Below are positions 52,193 through 63,917 of a DNA stretch of 64,000 nt, piece after piece (the first letter of the stretch is position 1; the number at the start of each line of letters is the position of its first letter). Location of the stretch: NCBI GenBank assembly GCA_023384675.1, contig JAHDVK010000003.1, forward strand, positions 1-64,000, written 5' to 3'. The translations under genes were made by a program, and so were the position numbers. This DNA is from Bryobacteraceae bacterium. GTDB taxonomy: Bacteria > Acidobacteriota > Terriglobia > Bryobacterales > Bryobacteraceae. The notes beneath the pieces were generated by a model. The model made no database searches, had not been told where the DNA came from, and saw only the letters and a program-made list of their open reading frames with translations.

Positions 52193-53284
52193 CTATGGTA
52201 GCGAGAAGAAATCACGCAGCGCCGCGCGGCAGCGCTCCGCCGCCCGGCCGTCCCACAGAGCCGGCACGCGCCCTTGCCGCGGGTTCCGTTTTAAGTCGGC
52301 CCAGGCGCGCAGGATCGAATCGCGCGACGTGCCCGCCAGGATGTTCGTGCCTTCCTCGACCGTTACCGGACGTTCGGTGTTTTCGCGCAGTGTCAGGCAG
52401 GGCACGCCCAGCGCGGTGGTCTCTTCCTGAATCCCGCCCGAATCGGTGAGGACCACGGCCGCGCCCGACATCAGGTTCAGGAAATCCAGATAACCCAGCG
52501 GCTCGCACAGGCGCAGGCGCGTCGTAGGCATATTGAGCGATTCCAGGCGCTGGCGCGTGCGCGGATGGACGGGAAAGACCAGCGGTTGTTCGCGAGCGAT
52601 CTCATCTAGCGCTTCGAGTATCCCGCGCAGCTGTTCCGGACCGTCCACGTTCGCCGGGCGGTGGAGCGTGACGAGCCCGTAGCGCTCGCCTTCCAGCCGC
52701 ATCGCCGCGCGGATCGAAGATTCAGCGCGGGCGCGGTGCAGGTTGGCGAGCAGCGAATCGATCATGAGGTTGCCGACCATGTGGATGGCCGCTTCCGGCA
52801 CGCCTTCCTTGAGCAGGTTCGTGCGGCCGCTGGCTTCGGTGACCAGGAACAGGTCCGTGATGGAATCCGTCACCAGGCGGTTGATCTCCTCGGGCATCGA
52901 CCGGTCGTGGCTGCGCAGCCCGGCTTCGACGTGCACCACGGGCACTTGCAGCTTCTTGGCGACGATGGAGGCGGCGAGCGTGGAATTCACGTCGCCCACC
53001 ACCAGCACGGCGCCGGGCTGTTCCAGCTCGGCCACCGGCTCGAAGCGGCGCATGATTTCGGCGGTTTGCTGGGCATGCGAACCGGAACCGGCCTCGAGGT
53101 GATAGTCCGGCTCGGGGAGGCCCAGATCGCGGAAAAAGGCGCCGGACATGCGGTCGTCATAATGCTGGCCGGTGTGGACCAGCACCACGCGAAAGTCCGG
53201 ATCACTGCGCAAAACCCGCACCAGCGGTGCGAGTTTCATGAAATTCGGCCTTGCTCCACCTACGCAAAGAATGGGAATCGCCAC
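52193..53284 (-). CDS. wecB: UDP-N-acetylglucosamine 2-epimerase (non-hydrolysing)
   Basis: 363 residues: CVGGARPNFMKLAPL, HTGQHYDDRMSG, VVGDVNSTLAA, VEAGLRSHDRSMPEEINR and LTDSGGIQEETTALG are the family landmarks. It converts UDP-GlcNAc to UDP-ManNAc for surface polysaccharides. The start is GTG at 53284; TATACT (minus strand, 53293-53298) is eight bases upstream, perhaps giving a nearly leaderless mRNA. It is divergent from the asparagine synthase gene. Confidence 0.92.
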   Translation of the reverse strand: MAIPILCVGGARPNFMKLAPLVRVLRSDPDFRVVLVHTGQHYDDRMSGAFFRDLGLPEPDYHLEAGSGSHAQQTAEIMRRFEPVAELEQPGAVLVVGDVNSTLAASIVAKKLQVPVVHVEAGLRSHDRSMPEEINRLVTDSITDLFLVTEASGRTNLLKEGVPEAAIHMVGNLMIDSLLANLHRARAESSIRAAMRLEGERYGLVTLHRPANVDGPEQLRGILEALDEIAREQPLVFPVHPRTRQRLESLNMPTTRLRLCEPLGYLDFLNLMSGAAVVLTDSGGIQEETTALGVPCLTLRENTERPVTVEEGTNILAGTSRDSILRAWADLKRNPRQGRVPALWDGRAAERCRAALRDFFSLP

Positions 53285-53333
53285 GGATCACCAGTATATC
53301 GGGCAGGCTATGATGAAGACGAACTCTCCGTCT

Positions 53334-55241
53334 ATGTGCGGAATTGCTGGATTTCTGACCCGCGGCGGCCGGCCCGCGGAACTGGCCCCGTTGCGGCGGA
53401 TGACGCAACGGCTCGCGCACCGGGGACCGGATGGCGCGGGTTTCCATGTGGACGGGCCCGCCGCGCTCGGCCACCGCCGCCTGAGCATTATCGACCTCGC
53501 GGGTGGCGGCCAGCCCATGGGGAATGAGGACGGGCGCCTGCAGGTGGTCTTCAACGGGGAGATCTACAACTACCTCGACCTGCGCCGGGACCTGGAAAAA
53601 CGCGGCCACCGGTTCACGACGCGCAGCGACACGGAAGCGCTCGTCCACCTCTACGAGGAAGTGGGCGAACGCCTGCCCGAATACCTCGAAGGCATGTTCG
53701 CTTTCGCGATCTGGGATGCGCGCGAACAGGAGTTCTTCCTGGCGCGGGACCGGCTGGGCAAGAAGCCGATCTACTATACGGAGTCCGCGCCGGGTTTCGC
53801 CTTCGCATTCGCAAGCGAGTTGAAGGGCCTGCTTGCGATCGAGGGCCTGCAGCGGCGGGTGCGGAGCGAAAGCGTCGCGGATTTTCTGGCGCTTTCCTAC
53901 GTGCCCGAGCCGGAGACGATCTTCGAGGACATCCGCAAACTGCCCGCGGGCTGCACGATGCGGGTGCGCGAGGATGGGTGCGCCCGCCCGCGCCGTTACT
54001 GGCAGCTTGATTTCGGCGCCGGCGAACAAGAGGGTGAGGCCGCGGCGATGGAACAGCTCGAAACCCTCGCCTGCGAAGCCGTGCGAAAGCGCCTGATGAG
54101 CGAGGTGCCGCTGGGCGCGTTTCTGAGCGGCGGCGTGGACTCCTCCGCCGTCGCGGCCTTCATGACCGAGTGCGCCGCGGAAGTGAAGACCTTTTCGATC
54201 GGCTTTGACGTGGCTTCGTTCGACGAGACGGACTACGCGCGCAAGATCGCGGACCGCTTCCGTACGGATCACTTCGAGCGCGTGGTGACGCCCGATATCG
54301 CGGAAATACTGCCCGTCTTCGCCGAGTGTTTTGACGAGCCGTTTGGCGATTCCTCAGCGATTCCCTCGCTGTATCTGGCGCGGATGACGCGCGAGCGCGT
54401 CACGGTGGCGCTTTCGGGCGATGGCGCGGATGAGATCTTCGCGGGCTACCGGCGGTACCGGCTGGGCGTGGCCGAGGAGCGCGCGCGGCGTCTGCTGCCC
54501 GGCGGCCGGGCGCGCGCGCTGGCGGGCAAAATCGGCGATATTTACCCCAAGTTGGACCATTTTCCGCGTGTTTTTCGCGCAAAAACCACGTTGCAAAACC
54601 TGGCTCGGGATCTCGGCGGCGCGTATTACACCTCGATGACCGCCTTCCGCGACGGGCGCCTGCACGCCGTGCTCGCGCCCGAATTGCGCGGCTATGATCC
54701 CCGGCCCGGCTACGAAGCGCGGTTCGCGCCACATGCCCATCTGCCGCCGCTGAAACAACTGCAGGCAGTGGACATCGAAACCTACCTGCCGGGCGACATC
54801 CTCGTCAAAGCCGACCGCGCCACCATGGCCTATTCGCTCGAAAGCCGGTCGCCGTGGCTCGACCACCGTATCGCCGAGGCCGCCGCGCGGATGCCCGCGC
54901 AATGGCTGCTGCGCGGCATGCAGGGAAAGTGGATCTTCAAGAAAATGCTGGAGCGGCGCCTGCCGCGCGAGATCCTCTACCGGCCCAAGATGGGGTTTTC
55001 CGTGCCGCTGGCCGAGTGGTTCCGGGGGCCGCTCGGGCCTGCGCTGGAAGGCCTGCTGACCGCGGAGCAGGCGCTGGTGGAACCGCGGGAAGTCCGGCGA
55101 TTACAGCAGCAGCACGACACCGGGCGGCACGACCACGCGCGCAAGCTATGGAACGTTTTCGTCCTGCTGCTGTGGTGGCGGCGACATGCCCAGGGCCTCG
55201 AGATAGAGCCGCTCCCAGCGGTCCACCATCGTACTCAATGA
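53334..55241 (+). CDS. asnB: Asparagine synthase (glutamine-hydrolysing), polysaccharide-locus type
   Basis: 635 residues. The glutaminase domain must begin with Met-Cys, so MCGIAGF at 53334 sets the start although in-frame ATGs lie just upstream and no ribosome binding site is evident. It includes RRLSIIDLAGGGQPM and FNGEIYNY. The synthetase domain has LSGGVDSSAVAAF (PP-loop) and ALSGDGADEIFAGYRRY. Such enzymes in exosortase/polysaccharide loci are thought to amidate a sugar acid or protein rather than make asparagine. The last 96 bases are overlapped antisense by the glycosyltransferase gene. Confidence 0.9.
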   Translation: MCGIAGFLTRGGRPAELAPLRRMTQRLAHRGPDGAGFHVDGPAALGHRRLSIIDLAGGGQPMGNEDGRLQVVFNGEIYNYLDLRRDLEKRGHRFTTRSDTEALVHLYEEVGERLPEYLEGMFAFAIWDAREQEFFLARDRLGKKPIYYTESAPGFAFAFASELKGLLAIEGLQRRVRSESVADFLALSYVPEPETIFEDIRKLPAGCTMRVREDGCARPRRYWQLDFGAGEQEGEAAAMEQLETLACEAVRKRLMSEVPLGAFLSGGVDSSAVAAFMTECAAEVKTFSIGFDVASFDETDYARKIADRFRTDHFERVVTPDIAEILPVFAECFDEPFGDSSAIPSLYLARMTRERVTVALSGDGADEIFAGYRRYRLGVAEERARRLLPGGRARALAGKIGDIYPKLDHFPRVFRAKTTLQNLARDLGGAYYTSMTAFRDGRLHAVLAPELRGYDPRPGYEARFAPHAHLPPLKQLQAVDIETYLPGDILVKADRATMAYSLESRSPWLDHRIAEAAARMPAQWLLRGMQGKWIFKKMLERRLPREILYRPKMGFSVPLAEWFRGPLGPALEGLLTAEQALVEPREVRRLQQQHDTGRHDHARKLWNVFVLLLWWRRHAQGLEIEPLPAVHHRTQ

Positions 55242-56264
55242 GAACTCGGCCACGGCGCGCTGCCGGTTGCCGCGGCCGAGCGCGGCGCGCCATTCGGCGT
55301 TGGCGGCGAGGCGGCGCAGATAGTTCACGTAGGCGGCGGGCTGGTCCCGATCGACGGCCAGCGGAGCGTGCGCGGGCGGCAGAACGGCGCGGCAATCGCC
55401 CACGCTGGTGCAGAGCGCGGGCAGGCCGCTGCTGATGGCCTCCAGTAGCCCCATGGGCATCTGTTCGGTGGCGGACGATATCAGGAATGCGTCAAAAACA
55501 GAGAAAAACGGCGCAGAATCGGCCGTTTCTCCACTGAAAATGATCGTTTTTTCGACACCGAGATCGCGCACCGCGGCGCGGATTTCCGGCTCCGACGGAC
55601 CCGCGCCCACCAGCACCAGCCGGGCCTCCGGCAGCGCGGCTTCAGCGAAGCGCCGGACCATCCAAACCAGATCCTTTTCCGCCCGCAACCGGCCTACCGA
55701 GCCGAAGACCACGGCCTCTTCGGGGATGCCGAGGGACCGGCGCAGTTCCCGGTCGCGGCGTGGCGCGAAACGCTCTGTGTCCACACCGTTTGGGATGTAG
55801 CGGACCATCTTTGCGGGCAGGTGGTAGCGTTCCAGGGCGATGCGCCGAAGCGTTTGGGAAGGAACGGCCAGAGCGTGTGCGGTCCGCGGCAGCACGAGGC
55901 GGCGGGTCCAGACGCGGCGGGTTTTGAGGCGCCGCGCCTCATCGGGGCCGAAGCCGTCCTCGACATGGAGCGCGGGGCAGGGGCGGCCGGGCAGCAGCGC
56001 GAGCTGCGCATCGATGGCGCCCCAGTTGTAGGTGATCAGCAGCGCGGGCTTCACTTCGCGGATGAGCGCGCGAAAGCCGCGGGGCGTGACGGAGCGCCAG
56101 TCCACATGCGGCGCGATGCGCGCGGCGCAGCTCATGTCTCCGTTGATGGCGGCGATGGCGTGGCGGAAGCGCCCGCCGAGTGAGTTCATCAGCGTAACGG
56201 TGCGGACTTGCGCTCCTCCGGTTTCGAAACTGTAGAAGACGTGGAGGAGCAGCGGCGCGGGCAT
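55146..56264 (-). CDS. GT4-family glycosyltransferase
   Basis: 372 residues of the GT-B fold: N-terminal LLHVFYSFETGGAQVRTVTL, then YIPNGVDTERFAP, FGSVGRLRAEKDL, LVLVGAGPSEPEI and a C-terminal EQMPMGLLEAISSGLPAL (EX7E-type nucleotide-sugar site). It adds a sugar to a growing polysaccharide or lipid carrier. Its last 32 codons overlap the asparagine synthase gene tail to tail. It lies five bases after the epimerase gene on the same strand. Confidence 0.88.
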   Translation of the reverse strand: MPAPLLLHVFYSFETGGAQVRTVTLMNSLGGRFRHAIAAINGDMSCAARIAPHVDWRSVTPRGFRALIREVKPALLITYNWGAIDAQLALLPGRPCPALHVEDGFGPDEARRLKTRRVWTRRLVLPRTAHALAVPSQTLRRIALERYHLPAKMVRYIPNGVDTERFAPRRDRELRRSLGIPEEAVVFGSVGRLRAEKDLVWMVRRFAEAALPEARLVLVGAGPSEPEIRAAVRDLGVEKTIIFSGETADSAPFFSVFDAFLISSATEQMPMGLLEAISSGLPALCTSVGDCRAVLPPAHAPLAVDRDQPAAYVNYLRRLAANAEWRAALGRGNRQRAVAEFSLSTMVDRWERLYLEALGMSPPPQQQDENVP

Positions 56265-56268
56265 GGCG

Positions 56269-57216
56269 TCAGCGGCGCGAGCGCAGCCACGCGGCCTGGC
56301 GCGCGAGACCTTCGGCGAAGGGGGTCGCCGGGGCGTAGCCGAGCCGCACGCGGGCTTTCGAGATGTCGGCGAAAGTGATGGGCACGTCGCCGGGCTGTTC
56401 GGGCTGCCAGTCGATCTGCGCTTCCTTGCCGAGGGCGGCTTCGATGGCGCGCACCATGTCGAGCAGCGGCACGGGGCTGGAATTGCCGAGGTTGAAGATG
56501 TCGAATGGCGCTTCGTCGTCCAACGCCGCGACGATGCCGTTCACGATGTCGTCCACGTAGGTGTAATCGCGGCCCATGGAGCCGTCGCCGAAAACGGTGA
56601 TGGGCTTGCCGGCTTCGATGCGCTCCATGAACTTGCGGATGGCGAGGTCGGGCCGCTGGCGCGGGCCGTAGACGGTGAAGAAACGCAGGCAGGCGACGGA
56701 GAGGCCGTAGAGATGCGAGTAGGTATAGCAGAGCTTTTCGGCGGCGATTTTGGTGGCGGCGTAGGGCGAGATGGGGCGCAGGGAATCGTCGTTTTCGTGG
56801 AAGGGGACCTGGTTGGCCGCGCCGTAGACGGAACTCGAGGAAGCAAATACGAACCGCCGCACGCCGGCCTGCCGCGCGGCTTCGAGCAGCACCAGGGTGC
56901 CGCGCACGTTCGCGCGTTCGTAAAGCAACGGCTGCGTGAGCGAAGGCCGGATGCCGGCGCGCGCGGCCAGGTGAATCACGGCATCGGGCTGGGCGGCGGC
57001 GAAAAGGGCGCTCATCGCGGCTTGGTCCTCGACGGCCGCGGCCTGAAACAGGCAATCTCCGGCCTGGCGGACGGCTTCAAGGTTGGCGCGCTTCTCCTCG
57101 ATGCTGTAGAAGTCATTCAGCTCGTCCACAATGGCCAGCGAATGTCCGTCTTGGAGGAGGCGTTCGCAGAGATGAGAGCCGATGAAACCGGCGCCTCCGG
57201 TGACCAGGATCTTCAT
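56269..57216 (-). CDS. NAD-dependent nucleotide-sugar epimerase (UDP-glucuronate 4-epimerase-like)
   Basis: 315 residues of the extended short-chain dehydrogenase family: VTGGAGFIGSHLCERLL (NAD site), HLAARAGIRPSL, SSSSVYG and the catalytic SPYAATKIAAE (Tyr-X3-Lys), then FFTVYGPRQRPDLAIRKF. The RAGIRPS and PRQRPD segments are typical of UDP-glucuronate 4-epimerases, though other epimerases cannot be excluded. It overlaps the upstream glycosyltransferase gene by four bases. Confidence 0.87.
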   Translation of the reverse strand: MKILVTGGAGFIGSHLCERLLQDGHSLAIVDELNDFYSIEEKRANLEAVRQAGDCLFQAAAVEDQAAMSALFAAAQPDAVIHLAARAGIRPSLTQPLLYERANVRGTLVLLEAARQAGVRRFVFASSSSVYGAANQVPFHENDDSLRPISPYAATKIAAEKLCYTYSHLYGLSVACLRFFTVYGPRQRPDLAIRKFMERIEAGKPITVFGDGSMGRDYTYVDDIVNGIVAALDDEAPFDIFNLGNSSPVPLLDMVRAIEAALGKEAQIDWQPEQPGDVPITFADISKARVRLGYAPATPFAEGLARQAAWLRSRR

Positions 57217-58415
57217 GAACGCGCGGGAGCCTCCTCAATCGATTGTCTCCAAACGGCGGCTACTTCCGCCGCGGTGTGCGTCCAGGTCCGGGAGCGGCCC
57301 CAGCGGGCGATCGCTTCGAGGTCCCACGGGCGGGCGAGCGCCTGCCGGATCACGCCGGCGAGCGAGGCGGGTTCGAGGGAAGGCGCGACGAGGCCGTAGT
57401 CTTCGGACGGGAGCATTTCGGGCACCGCGCCGGTGCGGTGCGCCACCACGGGCGCGCCGCAGGCGAGCGCCTCATTCACCACGTTGGGCCAGCCTTCGCG
57501 GCTGCTGGCGAGGCAGAACAGGTCGCAGGCGGACATATAGGCGGCGAGTTCGCCGGGCGAAACGGCGCCGGGGAAGCGGACGTGGGGCGTCATTTGGGCT
57601 CGCGCGGCGGCCTCGTGGATGCGGGCGGCGAATTTGTCCTCGCGTCCGGGTCCGCCGGCGATCCAAAGCGTGGCGGCGATGCCTTCGGCGCGCAGCCGCG
57701 CGAGGGCTTCGATCAGCAAATGGTGGCCTTTGCGCTCAATCAGATAGCCGGCTGAGAGCAGGTGGGGTCCGGGTTCGTTCATACCGAGGCGGGCGCGCTC
57801 GGCGGCGCGGGGGCGCGGATAGAACGTGGCGCCATCGACGCCGTTCGGAATCACGGTGACGCGCTCCGGCGCGGCGCCGAGCGAGATGGCGTAGTCGCGC
57901 AGGGGAGAGGAAACGGTGATCACATGCGCGGCGCGCTGGAAGGCGCGCGCCATTGCGAGCTGGCGTTCGCGCGCGGCTCCATGCATGGTTTCGTTGCCCC
58001 GCAGCGTGATGGTGTAGGGTACACCCGCGGACCGCGCGAGCCGGGCCGCCGCCACGCCATCGGGAAAGCCGAAGTGGGCGTCGATCAACTGAAAGGGAAA
58101 TTCGCGGCCCAGGCCGTGGAAAAAGCCGCGCAGACATCGTTCCAGGAACGAGGGATTCCAGGAGGTCAGCAGCGGCGGGTAGAGCCAGCGGGGATGATGT
58201 ACCGTGAGGGGGCCATCCGGACGGCGCCGGGGCACGCCGGCGAGCAGCGGAAAGCGCCGCCCCGGGTTTCCATATTCAATGCGCGCCACCGGCGCCACCA
58301 CATGAATGTCGGCGTGTCCGGCCGCTGCGTGCAGGCGCGAGCGGACAAAAATGCCGTAATTCTCCTCGCCGGGGCGGGGAAAAACGGTGGTAAAGCTAAT
58401 AATTCGTGGGCGCAA
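57213..58415 (-). CDS. GT4-family glycosyltransferase
   Basis: 400 residues of the GT-B fold: N-terminal FTTVFPRPGEENYGIFVRSR, middle TLRGNETMH, IPNGVDGATFYP, LLSAGYLIERKGHHLLIEAL and SREGWPNVVNEALACGAPVVA (nucleotide-sugar site). The start is a TTG at 58415 with no ribosome binding site, so a slightly different start is possible. It heads a three-gene unit with the epimerase and the second glycosyltransferase, joined by 4-base and 5-base junctions. Confidence 0.85.
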   Translation of the reverse strand: MRPRIISFTTVFPRPGEENYGIFVRSRLHAAAGHADIHVVAPVARIEYGNPGRRFPLLAGVPRRRPDGPLTVHHPRWLYPPLLTSWNPSFLERCLRGFFHGLGREFPFQLIDAHFGFPDGVAAARLARSAGVPYTITLRGNETMHGAARERQLAMARAFQRAAHVITVSSPLRDYAISLGAAPERVTVIPNGVDGATFYPRPRAAERARLGMNEPGPHLLSAGYLIERKGHHLLIEALARLRAEGIAATLWIAGGPGREDKFAARIHEAAARAQMTPHVRFPGAVSPGELAAYMSACDLFCLASSREGWPNVVNEALACGAPVVAHRTGAVPEMLPSEDYGLVAPSLEPASLAGVIRQALARPWDLEAIARWGRSRTWTHTAAEVAAVWRQSIEEAPARS

Positions 58416-58461
58416 TTCGTGATTTGTAGTATGACACGGGCGGGGGCGGCGGGTTGCGGGA

Positions 58462-58495
58462 GCGGGGCTGAAGCCCCGCGCGGACTGAAGTCCGC
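58462..58495. repeat. Twin hairpin, REP-like, between the redoxin and glycosyltransferase genes
   Basis: Two hairpins stand side by side: GCGGGGC/GCCCCGC (58462-58468 and 58473-58479) and GCGGAC/GTCCGC (58480-58485 and 58490-58495), each with the loop TGAA. It ends one base before the redoxin gene's stop. The shape is that of a repetitive extragenic palindrome and it could also act as a transcript end. Confidence 0.7.
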
Positions 58496-58496
58496 C

Positions 58497-59036
58497 CTAC
58501 TTTGGCGCTGGCGTGGCGGCCAGTTTGCGGACGAGGGGGAGCAGGTCGTCGCCTTCGAAGATGCCCTTGTTCGCTTCGCTATAGACCCAGGAATGCACGA
58601 TGATGCCCTTGGCGTCGATGAGGAAGAGTTGCGGCAGGTCCACGCGCGGGTTCTGGGCCGTGGCGCGCAGGTAGTACGCCGCGGTCTGGCCGCAATCGAA
58701 CAGGATGGGCGAGGTGATGCCGTGCTGTTTGATGAAGGCGGCGACGGTCTGGTTCGTGTCCGGCGGGGTCACGATGGACAGCACATTCACCTTGCCGGAC
58801 ATCGCCTTGCTGACCTGTTCGAGCTTCGCGGCGAGTGTGCGGCAGTGGGGGCAGGCCGTGAGCATGAAATCGAGCAGCAGCGGCTTACCCCGGTAGTCGA
58901 GAATGTCGTGGTACTTCAGCTTGCTGTCGGGCAGTGCGAAGCTGAGCGCGCGCTGGCCGTCGAGCGGGCCTGCGTTGAGGGCGGTGCGCCCCAGCAGCGG
59001 GGCGAGGGCCGCGAGGGTCAGGCTTCGGCGGGTCAT
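58497..59036 (-). CDS. Exported thioredoxin-fold (redoxin/TlpA-like) protein
   Basis: 179 residues: twin-arginine-type export signal ([16 protein letters not shown]), then a thioredoxin fold with the redox pair ACPHCRTLA (CPHC), a cis-Pro region in [13 protein letters not shown] and a peroxiredoxin-like extension. It is likely a periplasmic thiol-disulfide protein. ATGA overlap with the mtnA stop makes it the last gene of the uvrA-CPBP-mtnA-redoxin run. Confidence 0.83.
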   Translation of the reverse strand: MTRRSLTLAALAPLLGRTALNAGPLDGQRALSFALPDSKLKYHDILDYRGKPLLLDFMLTACPHCRTLAAKLEQVSKAMSGKVNVLSIVTPPDTNQTVAAFIKQHGITSPILFDCGQTAAYYLRATAQNPRVDLPQLFLIDAKGIIVHSWVYSEANKGIFEGDDLLPLVRKLAATPAPK

Positions 59037-60067
59037 CCCTTCAGTGTAGCGAGCGCGGGCAGGGATTCCTCGAAGGGCGCGCGGGCCACGCCGCGTTCGG
59101 TGATGATCCCGGTGACGTACCGCGCGGGGGTGACGTCGAAGGCGGGGTTTTCGACCTGAGTGTTTTCGGGGGCCACGCGGACGCCGAAGACTTCGGTGAC
59201 TTCCGAGGCGGGGCGCTGCTCGATGGGGATCTGGTCGCCGGTATCGAGGGTCAGGTCGAGCGTGGAGATGGGCGCGGCGACATAGAACGGGACGCCATTC
59301 TCCTTCGCCAGCACGGCCACCGAATAGGTGCCCACCTTGTTGGCGACGTCGCCATTACGGGCGATGCGGTCGGCTCCGACGACGACGCAGCCGATGCGGC
59401 CGGAGCGAAGGAAGTGGCCCGCCATGTTGTCGGTGATGAGCTTGGTGGGGATGCCGTCCTGCATGAGTTCCCACACGGTGAGGCGCGCGCCTTGCAGGAA
59501 AGGCCGGGTTTCATCGGCGAAAACGTCGATTTTCTTGCCGGCGGCGATGGCGGCGCGAATGACGCCGAGCGCGGTGCCGTAGCCCGCGGTGGCGAGGGCG
59601 CCCGCGTTGCAGTGGGTCAGCACGGTCTTGCCGTCGGGGACGAGCGCGGCGCCGTGGCGGCCGATGGCCTCGTTGATGGCAATGTCTTCGAGATAGACCT
59701 GCTGGGCTTCGCGGACGAGGGCGGCGCGGATCTGTCCGGCGGTCTGGCCGCGGAGAGAAGCGTAGAGGCGCTTCATGCGGTCGATGGCCCAGAAGAGATT
59801 GACGGCGGTGGGCCGGGTGGCGGCGAGCGTGGCGCCGATGGTTTCGATCTCCTCGTCGAGCCGTTCGGGATCGGCGTGAAGGGCGCCGAGGGCCATGCCC
59901 ATGGCGGCGGCGACGCCGATGGCGGGCGCGCCGCGGATGACCATGGTTTTGATCGCATCCGCCACCTCGAGGTAGGTGCGGCAGGTGACGTAGCTCTCTT
60001 CGCGGGGCAGGCGGGTCTGGTCGATCATCACGACGCCGTCGGGCGTCCATTGAATGGTGGGAGCCAT
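59033..60067 (-). CDS. mtnA: Methylthioribose-1-phosphate isomerase
   Basis: 344 residues, standard length. It shows [36 protein letters not shown] with the active-site Cys, [20 protein letters not shown] with the Asp, and [11 protein letters not shown]. It isomerises methylthioribose-1-phosphate in methionine salvage. The ATG at 60067 overlaps the CPBP gene stop by one base (TGATG). A longer open frame upstream is noise. Confidence 0.94.
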   Translation of the reverse strand: MAPTIQWTPDGVVMIDQTRLPREESYVTCRTYLEVADAIKTMVIRGAPAIGVAAAMGMALGALHADPERLDEEIETIGATLAATRPTAVNLFWAIDRMKRLYASLRGQTAGQIRAALVREAQQVYLEDIAINEAIGRHGAALVPDGKTVLTHCNAGALATAGYGTALGVIRAAIAAGKKIDVFADETRPFLQGARLTVWELMQDGIPTKLITDNMAGHFLRSGRIGCVVVGADRIARNGDVANKVGTYSVAVLAKENGVPFYVAAPISTLDLTLDTGDQIPIEQRPASEVTEVFGVRVAPENTQVENPAFDVTPARYVTGIITERGVARAPFEESLPALATLKG

Positions 60068-60837
60068 CAGGGGCCAAAGTCCTTTCCGGTGAGCACGTAG
60101 CCGACAAAGAAGGTGAGATTGTAGGCGGCGTGGACCAGCGTGGCGGCGGCGGTGGAACCGGTCCTGAGCCGGACGATGCTGAACGCCGCCGACACGGCAA
60201 AGAGCAGCAGCATGTGCTGCCAGGTCCACTGGTATTGGGGGCCGTGCAGCAGGGTGAACGGCAGGCTGCAGAGAACGACGCCGGCCGCCGTTCCCGCGCT
60301 GCGCACCAGCAGCGGCAGGAAGAAGCCGCGAAACAGGAGTTCCTCGAATAGCGGGGCGAGAGTGGTGGCAAGGACGCCGATCAGCAAGGTGGACCAGCGG
60401 TCCTGCATGAGCAGGTGGATCGAGGACTTGATCTCGGGCGTCCGCAGCAGCACGCTTCCGATAGCTACGGCGATGGCCAGCAGCGGGCCCAGCACGAGCG
60501 TGAGCAGCAGGCCGCTCCGGGGAAACACCCAGCCGAGCGAAGCCCAGAACGGGCGGTGGTAGCGCACGCGCAGCATCACGTAGAGGGACAGGAACCAGAA
60601 GCCGAAGCCCGAGAACTGCATGGTCATCACGCGCGGGGCGGGCGTGTTGACGGGCAGCAGATGGAACAGGCCCTGGGTCAGGGCGATGGCCAGGGCAAAG
60701 GAAGGAATCCCCATGCCCACGAACAGGGCGGCGTCGCGCCAGCCCCAGAAGGGCGAATCCGGCACGGGCGGCTGCTCGCGCGAGGCGAGAGTTTCCGCCG
60801 CGGCGGGATCAGGGAATTGACGGCTGATGTCGTTCAA
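60067..60837 (-). CDS. CPBP-family intramembrane protease (CAAX-like)
   Basis: 256 residues with six to eight membrane segments. The motifs are [13 protein letters not shown] (glutamic catalytic motif EExxxR), FTLLHGP (His) and [11 protein letters not shown]. Bacterial members are intramembrane proteases of mostly unknown target. The start is TTG at 60837 with AAGGA ten bases upstream, since no ATG fits. It is 17 bases after uvrA. Confidence 0.85.
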   Translation of the reverse strand: MNDISRQFPDPAAAETLASREQPPVPDSPFWGWRDAALFVGMGIPSFALAIALTQGLFHLLPVNTPAPRVMTMQFSGFGFWFLSLYVMLRVRYHRPFWASLGWVFPRSGLLLTLVLGPLLAIAVAIGSVLLRTPEIKSSIHLLMQDRWSTLLIGVLATTLAPLFEELLFRGFFLPLLVRSAGTAAGVVLCSLPFTLLHGPQYQWTWQHMLLLFAVSAAFSIVRLRTGSTAAATLVHAAYNLTFFVGYVLTGKDFGP

Positions 60838-60854
60838 TGCGGGAAAGTCCTTCC

Positions 60855-63647
<2,793 letters not shown>

Positions 63648-63652
63648 GGGGA

Positions 63653-63853
63653 CTAGCCGGAATTGCGCCGGTCCTCGGAGACCTTGATCTTGGATGCCGA
63701 AGCGGCCTGGCGGGCGTTTGCCCATTTCGACTTCACCCAATCCAGCAGCCGGCGGGCCCATTTGAAATGGCGGGCGAGCAGGATGAGTCCGGGCACACCA
63801 AACATCCAGCCCTGGAGGACAGGGATCAGGCCGCCGATCAGGCCGATGATCAC
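63653..63853 (-). CDS. Small membrane protein (PGPGW-like), start uncertain
   Basis: 66 residues from a GTG at 63853: two membrane segments ([16 protein letters not shown] and [13 protein letters not shown]) and a basic tail, the pattern of small PGPGW-type membrane proteins. The frame stays open upstream to a TAA near 63913 and reads [17 protein letters not shown], which looks like the genuine N-terminus of the family. No ATG, GTG or TTG lies there, so an ATC/ATA start or a lost start codon is possible. It is five bases upstream of uvrA. Confidence 0.65.
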   Translation of the reverse strand: MIIGLIGGLIPVLQGWMFGVPGLILLARHFKWARRLLDWVKSKWANARQAASASKIKVSEDRRNSG

Positions 63854-63917
63854 GAGGATAATGCCCGCGGTGATCTCGAAGGTTTTGCGAAACGGGGAGA
63901 TATCTATAATTTAGCAC

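Noticed and set aside
53172-53333. Earlier start codons for the asparagine synthase
   Set aside because: The enzyme needs Cys as the first residue after Met removal, so only the ATG at 53334 works.
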